Shown piece after piece: positions 1 through 5,792 of a stretch of 7,994 bases of DNA. The number at the start of each line of letters is the position of its first letter. Position 1 is the first letter of the stretch. The position numbers and the translations under genes were made by a program. The notes under the pieces were generated by a model that ran no database searches, had not been told where the DNA came from, and worked only from the letters and a program-made list of their open reading frames with translations. This DNA comes from Gammaproteobacteria bacterium (GTDB lineage: Bacteria; Pseudomonadota; Gammaproteobacteria; SMWH01). The stretch is from positions 1 to 7,994 of the forward strand of contig SMWH01000002.1 in NCBI GenBank assembly GCA_004357005.1. Direction: 5' to 3'.

Positions 1-1602
1 AGGGAGGAAGGCGCCCTCGGGCTGGCAGACGCGGAACCCGTCGACATGGAATCGGAGGCGGCCGGCATGGCGCTCAGCGATGCAGCCGAACCGGTTCTGG
101 CAACCGAGGAGCCGCCCATACTGACGCCCAGCCCGTCGCGTCGTGAATCGAGTGCCTGGTATTTGAACCCGCTCTACATGGCTGGCGCCGGCGCCGGCGT
201 TCTTTTGTTTGGCATTGCCGGCTGGGTCCTGTTGGGTCGCCGACGTGAACCCGTCTTCGCGGGCGCGGAGCCCGGCCTGGTGACGGGTGATTCCCTGGCC
301 GCAAGAATGCTGGCCGGCAGCGACGACGCAGAAGAAAAACCGGAAGAATCGGCACACGAAGCGCCCGGTTTTGATCCCCTCTCAGGTGTAGAGGTCGAAG
401 AGCTTTCGGAAGCGGTGGCGGTCATCGAAGACGAAACCGTGCTGCGTGCGGCCATGGATGCGAACCCGGATGATCCGGAACTTCGTCTGGAACTCATCGA
501 GTTCTATTTCGGGATCGCTGATCGTGACAAATTCCAGGAAGAAGCGGAGCGATTGTTCGCCGACCTTGGTGATCCGCTGGATAGCCGTTGGCTCAAGATA
601 GCGGAACTGGGTCGCCAGTTGGTACCGGAGAATCCGCTGTTCGGTACTCCCGCGGATGAAGACGAAGACGAGGCCACGGCGGACAAGGATCTGGAATTTC
701 TGGAGTTCGATCTCGAAGATGAACTCGAAGGCGTGCAGTCAACCGACACCCACACCAGCAAAGCGGAGCCGGCGCCCGGGGAAACCCGGGCAGCACAGCC
801 GGAGCCGGAAGCTGAGCCTGAAGCGAAACCGGAAGCTGAGCCTGAACCCGAGCCCACGGTAGAGTCCGATGAAGACACCTTGCTCGCGGGCGGCATCGGA
901 GCCGGGTTGGCCAATGAAGATATGCCGCCGGGTGATATCACCCAGGATCTGGCCGCCGAAATCGAAAAGGAACTGGGGCTGGATCTCGAGGCGGCGGCTG
1001 AAGAAGCTCGCGCGGCAACAGAAGAAACCGCGGATGAGGGCGAGGTCGAGGTCGAGGTCGATGACTTCGAACCGTTGAGTCTCGGCACCCAAGAGCGTGG
1101 CGAGGCCGCCACTGATGAACCCGGAGATAAGCCGGCCGTTGAGCCACAAGCCCCTGTTGAGCCCGCTGGGGCGGCACCCGAAGAGGTTGATGAGTTGCCG
1201 GACCTGGAATTCGAGGCGGATGCTCCTGTTGACTCGTTGGGTGATACGCCCGCCGGGCCGGAAGCGCCCGCACCGGCACCCGCCGATGAACCGGAACTGG
1301 CCGCAGAGGGGCTGGGTCTGGAATTGATGTCCCTTGAAGAAAAGGGCGCAACGGTCGCAAAACCGGAAGAGGGCAACGGCGAGATCGAAGTCGCAAAAAC
1401 CGACACCGTCGCGGCGACGGGGGATGTCGAAGAAGAAGAAGACCTGGATGTCGAGGAAAGCGTTGCGACCAAGCTCGATCTGGCGCGCGCCTATGTGGAC
1501 ATGGGCGACCCGGAGAGTGCCCGGAACATGATCGAGGAAGTAATCTCCGAAGGTAGTCCGCAGCAGAAAGCGGAAGCCCAGTCTCTGTTGGGTCGCATCT
1601 GA
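1..1602 (+). CDS. fimV: FimV, C-terminal part (5' end outside window)
   Basis: The frame is open from base 1, so the ATG at 46 is internal and the gene is 5'-truncated; 533 codons are visible. FimV is an inner-membrane, peptidoglycan-binding hub that organises the cell pole, type IV pilus assembly and twitching. The LysM part expected in the periplasm lies upstream of the window. Seen here, in fragment numbering: one transmembrane helix at about 58-78 ending in GRRR (positive-inside, so the rest is cytoplasmic); a TPR-like block at about 140-220 containing NPDDPELRLELIEFY; a long Glu/Asp/Pro/Ala linker; and a C-terminal helix pair with KLDLARAYVDMGDPESARNM and KAEAQSLLGRI, the signature of the FimV C-terminal domain. 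Its place upstream of truA supports the call. The linker has short repeats (EPEAEPEAKPEAEPEPEP; VEVEVD) and is probably disordered and fast evolving. The family call is firm; the specific phenotype is inferred from homologues. Confidence 0.93.
   Translation, partial: REEGALGLADAEPVDMESEAAGMALSDAAEPVLATEEPPILTPSPSRRESSAWYLNPLYMAGAGAGVLLFGIAGWVLLGRRREPVFAGAEPGLVTGDSLAARMLAGSDDAEEKPEESAHEAPGFDPLSGVEVEELSEAVAVIEDETVLRAAMDANPDDPELRLELIEFYFGIADRDKFQEEAERLFADLGDPLDSRWLKIAELGRQLVPENPLFGTPADEDEDEATADKDLEFLEFDLEDELEGVQSTDTHTSKAEPAPGETRAAQPEPEAEPEAKPEAEPEPEPTVESDEDTLLAGGIGAGLANEDMPPGDITQDLAAEIEKELGLDLEAAAEEARAATEETADEGEVEVEVDDFEPLSLGTQERGEAATDEPGDKPAVEPQAPVEPAGAAPEEVDELPDLEFEADAPVDSLGDTPAGPEAPAPAPADEPELAAEGLGLELMSLEEKGATVAKPEEGNGEIEVAKTDTVAATGDVEEEEDLDVEESVATKLDLARAYVDMGDPESARNMIEEVISEGSPQQKAEAQSLLGRI
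172..234 (+). other. Transmembrane helix of FimV
   Basis: About 21 hydrophobic, Gly/Ala-rich residues (LYMAGAGAGVLLFGIAGWVL) are followed directly by GRRREP. This is the single membrane span that separates the periplasmic LysM part of FimV from its cytoplasmic acidic/TPR part. The arginine cluster fixes the C-terminal side as cytoplasmic by the positive-inside rule. Confidence 0.8.
805..846. repeat. Short tandem repeat in the fimV acidic linker
   Basis: The 18-nt unit CCGGAAGCTGAGCCTGAA occurs at 805-822 and again, identical, at 829-846, a period of 24 nt. The period is a multiple of three, so copy number can change without a frameshift. It encodes the Pro-Glu-Ala-Glu repeat in the linker. 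A related but separate triplication of GAGGTC lies at 1042-1059. Confidence 0.85.
1042..1059. repeat. Triplicated GAGGTC hexamer in fimV
   Basis: Three perfect in-frame copies of GAGGTC at 1042, 1048 and 1054 encode Val-Glu repeats in the acidic linker. This is a typical slippage-type microrepeat in low-complexity coding sequence. Confidence 0.85.
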
Positions 1603-1628
1603 CCACAGCATCTCCCTCAAGATTCACC

Positions 1629-2297
1629 ATGTGCCCGGCCGTCAGGCTTGTCACCTTGCTGGTCGTAGCCGGCGTTGCCGGCACGGGCCGCCCTTTGCTG
1701 GTTCTTTATGCAGCCGTTATTACCCTGTTCGCTTGCAGTCTGCAGGATGCGCAGGTTCTCAGGGCCGTCTGGCGTGGGTTGCTGCGCTTGCGCTGGTTGC
1801 TTTTGTCCATCGCGATTATTTACCTGTGGCTTACGCCAGGGACGCCTCTCGTACCCGCCTGGGGTGACGCGTCCCCGACCCGGGAAGGCGTCCAGGCGGG
1901 GTTGTTGCGTGCCGGGGCGCTGGCGGTGATTGCGCTTGCCGCATCCTTGATGGTGAATACCACGCCGCGAGAGGCGCTGGCGGCCGGGTTGATCTGGTTG
2001 TTGCAACCTTTTTCTTTTTTCGGATTGCCGACCCGTTCTTTCGCGTTGCGTCTGAGTCTGACCCTGGAGGCGGTTCTCACCGCCCGGGGGCTGCCGAGTC
2101 GGGATTCGGGTGTGAGCCCGGAGGGTTTCATCGCCCGGGCCGCGGTGCTGGGCGCCGAACGTGTCGTTGCCGTTGAACGCAATAGTTCCGAACAAAGCGG
2201 CAGCATCGAACTGCCCGAAGTAGCTGCGCCACCGGCCGCGCAATGGTTGTTTCCTGCCTTGCTGGCGGGTGGTGCTGCCCTGATCGTCGCCTTGTAG
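1629..2297 (+). CDS. EcfT/CbiQ-like integral membrane protein, orphan
   Basis: This encodes a 222-residue hydrophobic protein with about five predicted membrane spans (roughly 5-17, 22-38, 54-70, 93-110 and 205-222) and an amphipathic segment at 110-155. That segment, NTTPREALAAGLIWLLQPFS then FGLP, LRLSLTLEAVL and TARG, resembles the EcfT/CbiQ pattern of T-P-x-E-L, LLxPL, LGLP, a conserved helix and the ARG coupling motif. T components couple ATPases to a vitamin- or metal-binding S component in ECF transporters. No ATPase or S component is visible nearby, so substrate and partners are unknown. The ATG at 1629 follows the fimV stop by 26 nt with only a poor Shine-Dalgarno site; no better in-frame start was found. 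The stop lies 5 nt before truA, suggesting co-transcription. The protein is short for the family (usually about 230-270), and a second coupling helix around 165-187 is only suggestive. The membrane-protein call is sure; the family is likely but made by eye. Confidence 0.66.
   Translation: MCPAVRLVTLLVVAGVAGTGRPLLVLYAAVITLFACSLQDAQVLRAVWRGLLRLRWLLLSIAIIYLWLTPGTPLVPAWGDASPTREGVQAGLLRAGALAVIALAASLMVNTTPREALAAGLIWLLQPFSFFGLPTRSFALRLSLTLEAVLTARGLPSRDSGVSPEGFIARAAVLGAERVVAVERNSSEQSGSIELPEVAAPPAAQWLFPALLAGGAALIVAL
1996..2020 (+). terminator. Intrinsic-terminator-like hairpin plus T-tract inside the EcfT-like gene
   Basis: GGTTG (1996-2000), loop TTG and CAACC (2004-2008) form a perfect 5-bp hairpin. 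It is followed immediately by TTTTTCTTTTTT (2009-2020), eleven T in twelve bases, in an otherwise GC-rich window. This is the layout of a Rho-independent terminator on the + strand, although the stem is short. It lies within codons for LLQPFSFFGLP, so the T-richness is partly explained by Phe codons, and translating ribosomes would normally suppress it. It is offered as a candidate site of polarity or attenuation, not as a proven terminator. Confidence 0.3.
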
Positions 2298-2302
2298 TCG
2301 TT

Positions 2303-3076
2303 ATGCGAATCGCGGGTGTAGTGGAATACGACGGGACCGCTTTCCAGGGCTGGCAGGTCCAGGAGGGAACGCCTACGGTGCAAGGCGCGGTGGAAGATGC
2401 CGTGTCACAGGTGGCCGACCATCCGGTGAAAGTGACCGCCGCCGGTCGCACGGACGCCGGCGTCCATGCCGTCGCTCAGGTATTTCATTTCGACACCGAC
2501 GCGCGACGCAGCGCGCGTTCGTGGACGCTGGGAACCAACGTCAATTTACCTGCAGACATCACGGTACATGGAACCACCGCCGTAGCGGATGATTTTCATG
2601 CACGTTTTTCGGCACTGTCCCGGGTCTATCGCTACGTGATTCTCAACCGGTGGGTGCGTCCGGCGCTTCAGCAAAACCGCGTAGCCTGGTTCCCAAAGCC
2701 GCTGGATGCCGGACACATGGACCAGGCCGCAATCGCGTTACTGGGGGAACACGATTTTACTTCGTTTCGGGCCGTAGCCTGTCAGGCGAAGCAACCGGTG
2801 CGAACGGTGCACCGCATTGCGGTGACGCGACGGGGTGATCATGTAATTCTAGAAATCGAAGCCAATGCCTTTCTGCACCATATGGTGCGAAACATCGTTG
2901 GCACTTTGCTCAGGATCGGTACCGGTGACAGGCCGGTGGAGTCGATGCGTGAAGTGCTCGACGCACGGGATCGGGCGAGCGCGGGGATGACCGCACCCGC
3001 CGCCGGGTTATACCTCGTCAGGGTCCGTTATCCTGAGCACTTCGAATTGCCGGACGGGCCCGAACTGGTGTATTGA
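2303..3076 (+). CDS. truA: tRNA pseudouridine(38-40) synthase TruA
   Basis: TruA converts uridines 38, 39 and 40 of the tRNA anticodon arm to pseudouridine in the cytoplasm. The 257-residue product matches the family length. The start MRIAGVVEYDGTAFQGWQ is the typical N-terminus. Asp51 in GRTDAGVHA (48-56) is the catalytic nucleophile. Tyr109 in RVYRYV corresponds to the conserved active-site tyrosine. FLHHMVRNIVGTLLRIGTG and APAAGLYLVRVRYP are the conserved C-terminal motifs. I chose the ATG at 2303 because homology begins exactly there. An in-frame ATG at 2243 would add 20 residues unlike the family and overlap the preceding gene by 55 nt. Only 5 nt separate it from the upstream stop, and no good Shine-Dalgarno site is present, so translational coupling to the EcfT-like gene is likely. 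The position between fimV and trpF is the conserved one. Confidence 0.96.
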   Translation: MRIAGVVEYDGTAFQGWQVQEGTPTVQGAVEDAVSQVADHPVKVTAAGRTDAGVHAVAQVFHFDTDARRSARSWTLGTNVNLPADITVHGTTAVADDFHARFSALSRVYRYVILNRWVRPALQQNRVAWFPKPLDAGHMDQAAIALLGEHDFTSFRAVACQAKQPVRTVHRIAVTRRGDHVILEIEANAFLHHMVRNIVGTLLRIGTGDRPVESMREVLDARDRASAGMTAPAAGLYLVRVRYPEHFELPDGPELVY

Positions 3077-3092
3077 GGTCCCGTGTATTGAG
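3068..3092. repeat. 10-bp direct repeat spanning the truA stop
   Basis: GTGTATTGAG occurs at 3068-3077 and at 3083-3092, a 15-nt period. The first copy carries the last two codons and the TGA of truA; the second lies in the short gap just before the trpF start at 3096. It looks like a small tandem duplication of the truA end. Confidence 0.8.
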
Positions 3093-3095
3093 TTC

Positions 3096-3725
3096 ATGAG
3101 TACCCTTATCAAGATCTGTGGCATCACCAGCGTCGGCGACATGGAGCATGTCGCCCGGGCAGGGGCCGATGCGATCGGTCTGGTGTTTGCCGAGAGTCCA
3201 CGGCGGGTCGAGTTGACGCGCGCCCGGGAGATCGTCGAGGCGACGCCGCCGTCCGTGAAAACCGTGGGGTTATTCATGGATAGCGCGCCGGAACAGATTG
3301 ATAAAGTGTTGCGGGAGGTATCTTTGCATCTGCTACAGTTCCACGGTCGGGAGCCCGCTGCAGACTGCGCGCGTTGGGGCCTGCCCTACATCAAGGCACT
3401 GCCCATGACCCAGGGTGTGCAGGCGGACCGGGCCGCCCTGGACTATGGGGATGCGTTCGCGTTTCTCCTGGATGCGCATCGGCCTGGCGAACCCGGAGGA
3501 ACCGGCGCGGTGTTCGACTGGAAACTGGTTCCGGCCGATATGCCTGGCCCGGTGATCCTGGCGGGGGGCCTCAACGAACACAACGTGGGCGATGCAATCC
3601 GGCAACTCAGGCCGTTCGCCGTGGACACGAGCAGCGGTGTGGAGAGTGAACCCGGAATCAAGGACCCGCGGCGCGTGAAAAACTTCATAAAGCAAGTAAG
3701 GGCGGCCGATGGCGAAACGGCCTGA
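3096..3725 (+). CDS. trpF: Phosphoribosylanthranilate isomerase TrpF
   Basis: TrpF catalyses the Amadori rearrangement of N-(5'-phosphoribosyl)anthranilate to CdRP in tryptophan synthesis. It is a cytoplasmic single-domain (beta/alpha)8 barrel; 209 residues is the usual monofunctional length. Cys8 in IKICGIT is the catalytic general base and Asp126 in FLLDA the general acid. Phosphate-binding and C-terminal barrel motifs follow: GGTGAVFDW (134-142), LAGGLN (155-160), VDTSSGVE (176-183) and PGIKD (186-190). The ATG at 3096 lies 19 nt after the truA stop with a weak TGAG ribosome site; homology starts with STLIKICGIT. The 3' end overlaps trpB by 17 nt. It is a stand-alone TrpF, not fused to TrpC as in enterics, and sits apart from any visible trpEGDC genes. 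Confidence 0.97.
   Translation: MSTLIKICGITSVGDMEHVARAGADAIGLVFAESPRRVELTRAREIVEATPPSVKTVGLFMDSAPEQIDKVLREVSLHLLQFHGREPAADCARWGLPYIKALPMTQGVQADRAALDYGDAFAFLLDAHRPGEPGGTGAVFDWKLVPADMPGPVILAGGLNEHNVGDAIRQLRPFAVDTSSGVESEPGIKDPRRVKNFIKQVRAADGETA
3697..3701 (+). promoter_or_regulatory. Shine-Dalgarno site of trpB within trpF
   Basis: AAGGG sits 7 nt before the trpB ATG at 3709 and inside the last codons of trpF. It supports the overlapping start and independent re-initiation, in contrast to the poor ribosome sites of most neighbours. Confidence 0.6.
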
Positions 3726-4917
3726 CACAGCAAGCCTGCCCGATGCCCGTGGTCACTTCGGCCCCTGGGGTGGCACCTTTGTGGCCGAAACCCTGGTCGG
3801 CCCACTGGAAGAGCTGCGTGATGCCTGGGAACGGTACCGGATGGATCCGGAGTTCGTTCAGGAACTCGAATCGGACCTGAAACATTTCGTCGGACGGCCG
3901 TCACCGGTCTATTTCGCCCAACGCTGGAGCCGGAAGATTGGTGGTGCGGACATCTGGCTCAAACGCGAAGATCTCAATCACACCGGCGCGCATAAGATCA
4001 ACAACACCGTTGGTCAGGCCCTGCTGGCTCGCCGCATGGGCAAGGGCAGGGTCATTGCAGAAACCGGCGCCGGTCAACATGGTGTGGCGTCGGCGACAGT
4101 GGCGGCCCGTTTCGGCCTGGACTGCGTCGTCTACATGGGTCGTGTGGACATGGTCCGGCAGGCCATCAATGTGTACCGCATGCGCCTTCTGGGTGCGGAA
4201 GTTATTCCCGTTGAATCCGGGTCCAAAACTCTGAAGGACGCACTCAATGAAGCGTTGCGGGACTGGGTAAGCAACGTACACGACACCTTTTACATTATCG
4301 GTACCGTGGCCGGTCCGCATCCCTATCCCGTTATGGTCCGGGAATTTCAGGCAGTCATCGGGCGGGAGGCGCGAGCCCAAATGATCGAGCAGACCGGACG
4401 ATTGCCCGATGTGGCGGTGGCCTGTGTGGGCGGTGGTTCCAACGCCATCGGGTTGTTTCACGGTTTTCTGGATGACGATGTAAAACTCGTGGGCGTCGAG
4501 GCAGCCGGCGCCGGTCTGGAAACCGGGGAACACGCGGCATCGTTGTGCGCGGGACAACCCGGCGTGCTCCACGGCAGCCGCAGCTACCTGCTTTCAGATG
4601 CTGACGGGCAGATCAGCGAAACCCATTCCGTGTCGGCGGGGCTCGACTATCCGGGCGTTGGGCCGGAACACGCCTGGCTCAAGGACAGCGGACGGGCCGA
4701 GTATGTCGCCGTGACGGATGACGACGCGCTGGCCGCCTTTCATGAGCTCACGGTGACCGAAGGCATCATGCCGGCGCTGGAATCCAGCCATGCACTGGCT
4801 TACGCCAGAACATTGGCGCGTGACATGGGTCCCGGTGCCGTGATCCTGGTGAATCTGTCCGGTCGCGGCGACAAGGACGTGCAGACCGTGGCCGATATTG
4901 ACGGGGTCGCGTTGTGA
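3709..4917 (+). CDS. trpB: Tryptophan synthase beta subunit TrpB
   Basis: TrpB is the PLP-dependent subunit that joins indole and L-serine to make tryptophan, working as an alpha2-beta2 complex with TrpA. The 402-residue product has the expected order of motifs: HFGPWGGTFVAETL at the N-terminus; KREDLNHTGAHKINN with Lys96 as the PLP Schiff-base lysine; AETGAGQHG with catalytic Glu118; GGGSNA (241-246) holding the cofactor phosphate; ETGEHAA and SAGLDYPGVGPEHA; and NLSGRGDKD (382-390) with Ser384 near the PLP ring nitrogen. It is the common TrpB1 type that pairs with TrpA. The ATG at 3709 lies inside the end of trpF (17-nt overlap) and is preceded by AAGGG about 7 nt upstream, the best ribosome site in the window. 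The stop overlaps the trpA start by 3 bases within GTGA. No catalytic residue is missing. Confidence 0.98.
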   Translation: MAKRPDTASLPDARGHFGPWGGTFVAETLVGPLEELRDAWERYRMDPEFVQELESDLKHFVGRPSPVYFAQRWSRKIGGADIWLKREDLNHTGAHKINNTVGQALLARRMGKGRVIAETGAGQHGVASATVAARFGLDCVVYMGRVDMVRQAINVYRMRLLGAEVIPVESGSKTLKDALNEALRDWVSNVHDTFYIIGTVAGPHPYPVMVREFQAVIGREARAQMIEQTGRLPDVAVACVGGGSNAIGLFHGFLDDDVKLVGVEAAGAGLETGEHAASLCAGQPGVLHGSRSYLLSDADGQISETHSVSAGLDYPGVGPEHAWLKDSGRAEYVAVTDDDALAAFHELTVTEGIMPALESSHALAYARTLARDMGPGAVILVNLSGRGDKDVQTVADIDGVAL

Positions 4918-5753
4918 ATCGTATCGTGACGAGGCTCGACGCCTTGCGCGCCGCGGGCAAAAAAGCCGGCACAACGGCAATCGTGGCCTATGTGACCGCC
5001 GGCCATCCCCATCCGGACATGACCGTGGGCATCATGCATGAACTGGTGGCGGCCGGCGCCGATCTGCTGGAACTGGGCGTGCCCTTTTCTGATCCCATGG
5101 CGGATGGGCCCGTCATCCAGCGCGCCTGCGAAACAGCCCTGGGGCACGGGGTTTCGTCAGGCACTGTTTTCAAAATGCTGCGCCGGTTCCGCGAACGCGA
5201 CGTCACGACGCCCGTCATCCTGATGGGTTATCTCAACCCCATCGAGACGATGGGCACGGGTGCGTTCGCCGCGCGAGCCGCCGAAGCCGGCGCGGATGGC
5301 GTACTCGTCGTGGATTGTCCGCCGGAAGAAAGCGGTGAACTCAACGCCGCGCTCAAGGCAAAAGAGCTTTGCCAGATCTACTTGCTGTCGCCCACAACGA
5401 CCGACGACCGGGTGCGTCTGATTGCCGGACAGGGCAGCGGCTTTCTTTATTACGTGGCGCTGACCGGCGTTACCGGGGCCGATTCCCTGATACCCGATAC
5501 GGTGGTCGCCCGGGTGCAGCAGATACGCGGGATGACCGATCTTCCGGTCGGAGTGGGCTTCGGCATAAAGGACGCAGAATCAGCCGTCGTGCTCGCCGCC
5601 GGGGCTGACCTGATCATCGTGGGCAGCGCGCTGGTTGCACGTCTCGGCGAGCGCGGGGATCCCGAAGCAGTGAAGGCTGCGGCGGCGCTGGTATCCGAAA
5701 TCAGGGCCGGGCTCGATGCCCCGAGCGTGGCCGGCGAACGAGGTGTTCTATAA
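4914..5753 (+). CDS. trpA: Tryptophan synthase alpha subunit TrpA
   Basis: TrpA splits indole-3-glycerol phosphate into glyceraldehyde-3-phosphate and indole, which is channelled to TrpB. The 279-residue product is a (beta/alpha)8 barrel of slightly above average length because of a short C-terminal tail. Catalytic Glu53 and Asp64 lie in LLELGVPFSDPMADGP. MGYLNPI (104-110), Tyr179 in FLYYVALTGVTG with the loop-6 threonine at 187, VGFGIKD (214-220) and IIVGSALV (234-241) complete the barrel and the phosphate site. It starts with GTG at 4914, sharing GTGA with the trpB stop. This 4-nt overlap is typical of translational coupling that keeps the two subunits equimolar. The next ATG lies far inside the barrel, so the GTG is the only plausible start. 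Its TAA stop is embedded in a TATAAT hexamer that may serve accD. Confidence 0.97.
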   Translation: MNRIVTRLDALRAAGKKAGTTAIVAYVTAGHPHPDMTVGIMHELVAAGADLLELGVPFSDPMADGPVIQRACETALGHGVSSGTVFKMLRRFRERDVTTPVILMGYLNPIETMGTGAFAARAAEAGADGVLVVDCPPEESGELNAALKAKELCQIYLLSPTTTDDRVRLIAGQGSGFLYYVALTGVTGADSLIPDTVVARVQQIRGMTDLPVGVGFGIKDAESAVVLAAGADLIIVGSALVARLGERGDPEAVKAAAALVSEIRAGLDAPSVAGERGVL

Positions 5754-5754
5754 T
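5749..5754 (+). promoter_or_regulatory. Candidate -10 box (TATAAT) for accD
   Basis: A perfect sigma-70 -10 consensus, TATAAT, lies 38 nt before the accD start and contains the trpA stop codon TAA (5751-5753). The surroundings are GC-rich, so the AT-rich hexamer stands out. The -35 region is weak: at normal spacing only poor matches such as TGGCCG near 5728 are seen. A TSS would be expected near 5760, at the foot of the hairpin 5756-5779. The same arrangement recurs at the end of folC. The match may simply reflect the stop codon. Confidence 0.35.
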
Positions 5755-5755
5755 C

Positions 5756-5779
5756 CCGGTTCCCCGCCCGAGGGAACGG
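5756..5779 (+). other. Inverted repeat in the trpA-accD gap
   Basis: GTTCCC (5759-5764) and GGGAAC (5772-5777) form a perfect 6-bp stem around a 7-nt loop CGCCCGA. CC (5756-5757) and GG (5778-5779) add two pairs across a bulged G. There is no following T-run, so it is not an intrinsic terminator. It sits 13 nt upstream of the accD ATG and could be a leader hairpin influencing accD translation or a processing site separating trp and acc messages. Confidence 0.4.
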
Positions 5780-5792
5780 CCTCAAACACTAT

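Noticed and set aside
46..48. ATG at 46 as the fimV start
   Set aside because: The frame stays open to base 1, and the LysM-containing N-terminal part of FimV must lie upstream; this is an internal methionine.
504..1472. 322-codon minus-strand open frame, Ser-rich, opposite fimV
   Set aside because: The Ser/Gly-rich composition is the complement of the Glu/Asp/Ala codons of the FimV linker; it is a shadow of the repeats, not a gene.
2243..2302. Longer TruA start at ATG 2243
   Set aside because: It would add 20 Cys/Val-rich residues not seen in TruA and overlap the upstream gene; homology starts exactly at ATG 2303.
3068..3095. Trp leader peptide or attenuator before trpF
   Set aside because: The 19-nt gap is too short for a leader ORF, contains no tandem Trp codons and no terminator hairpin.
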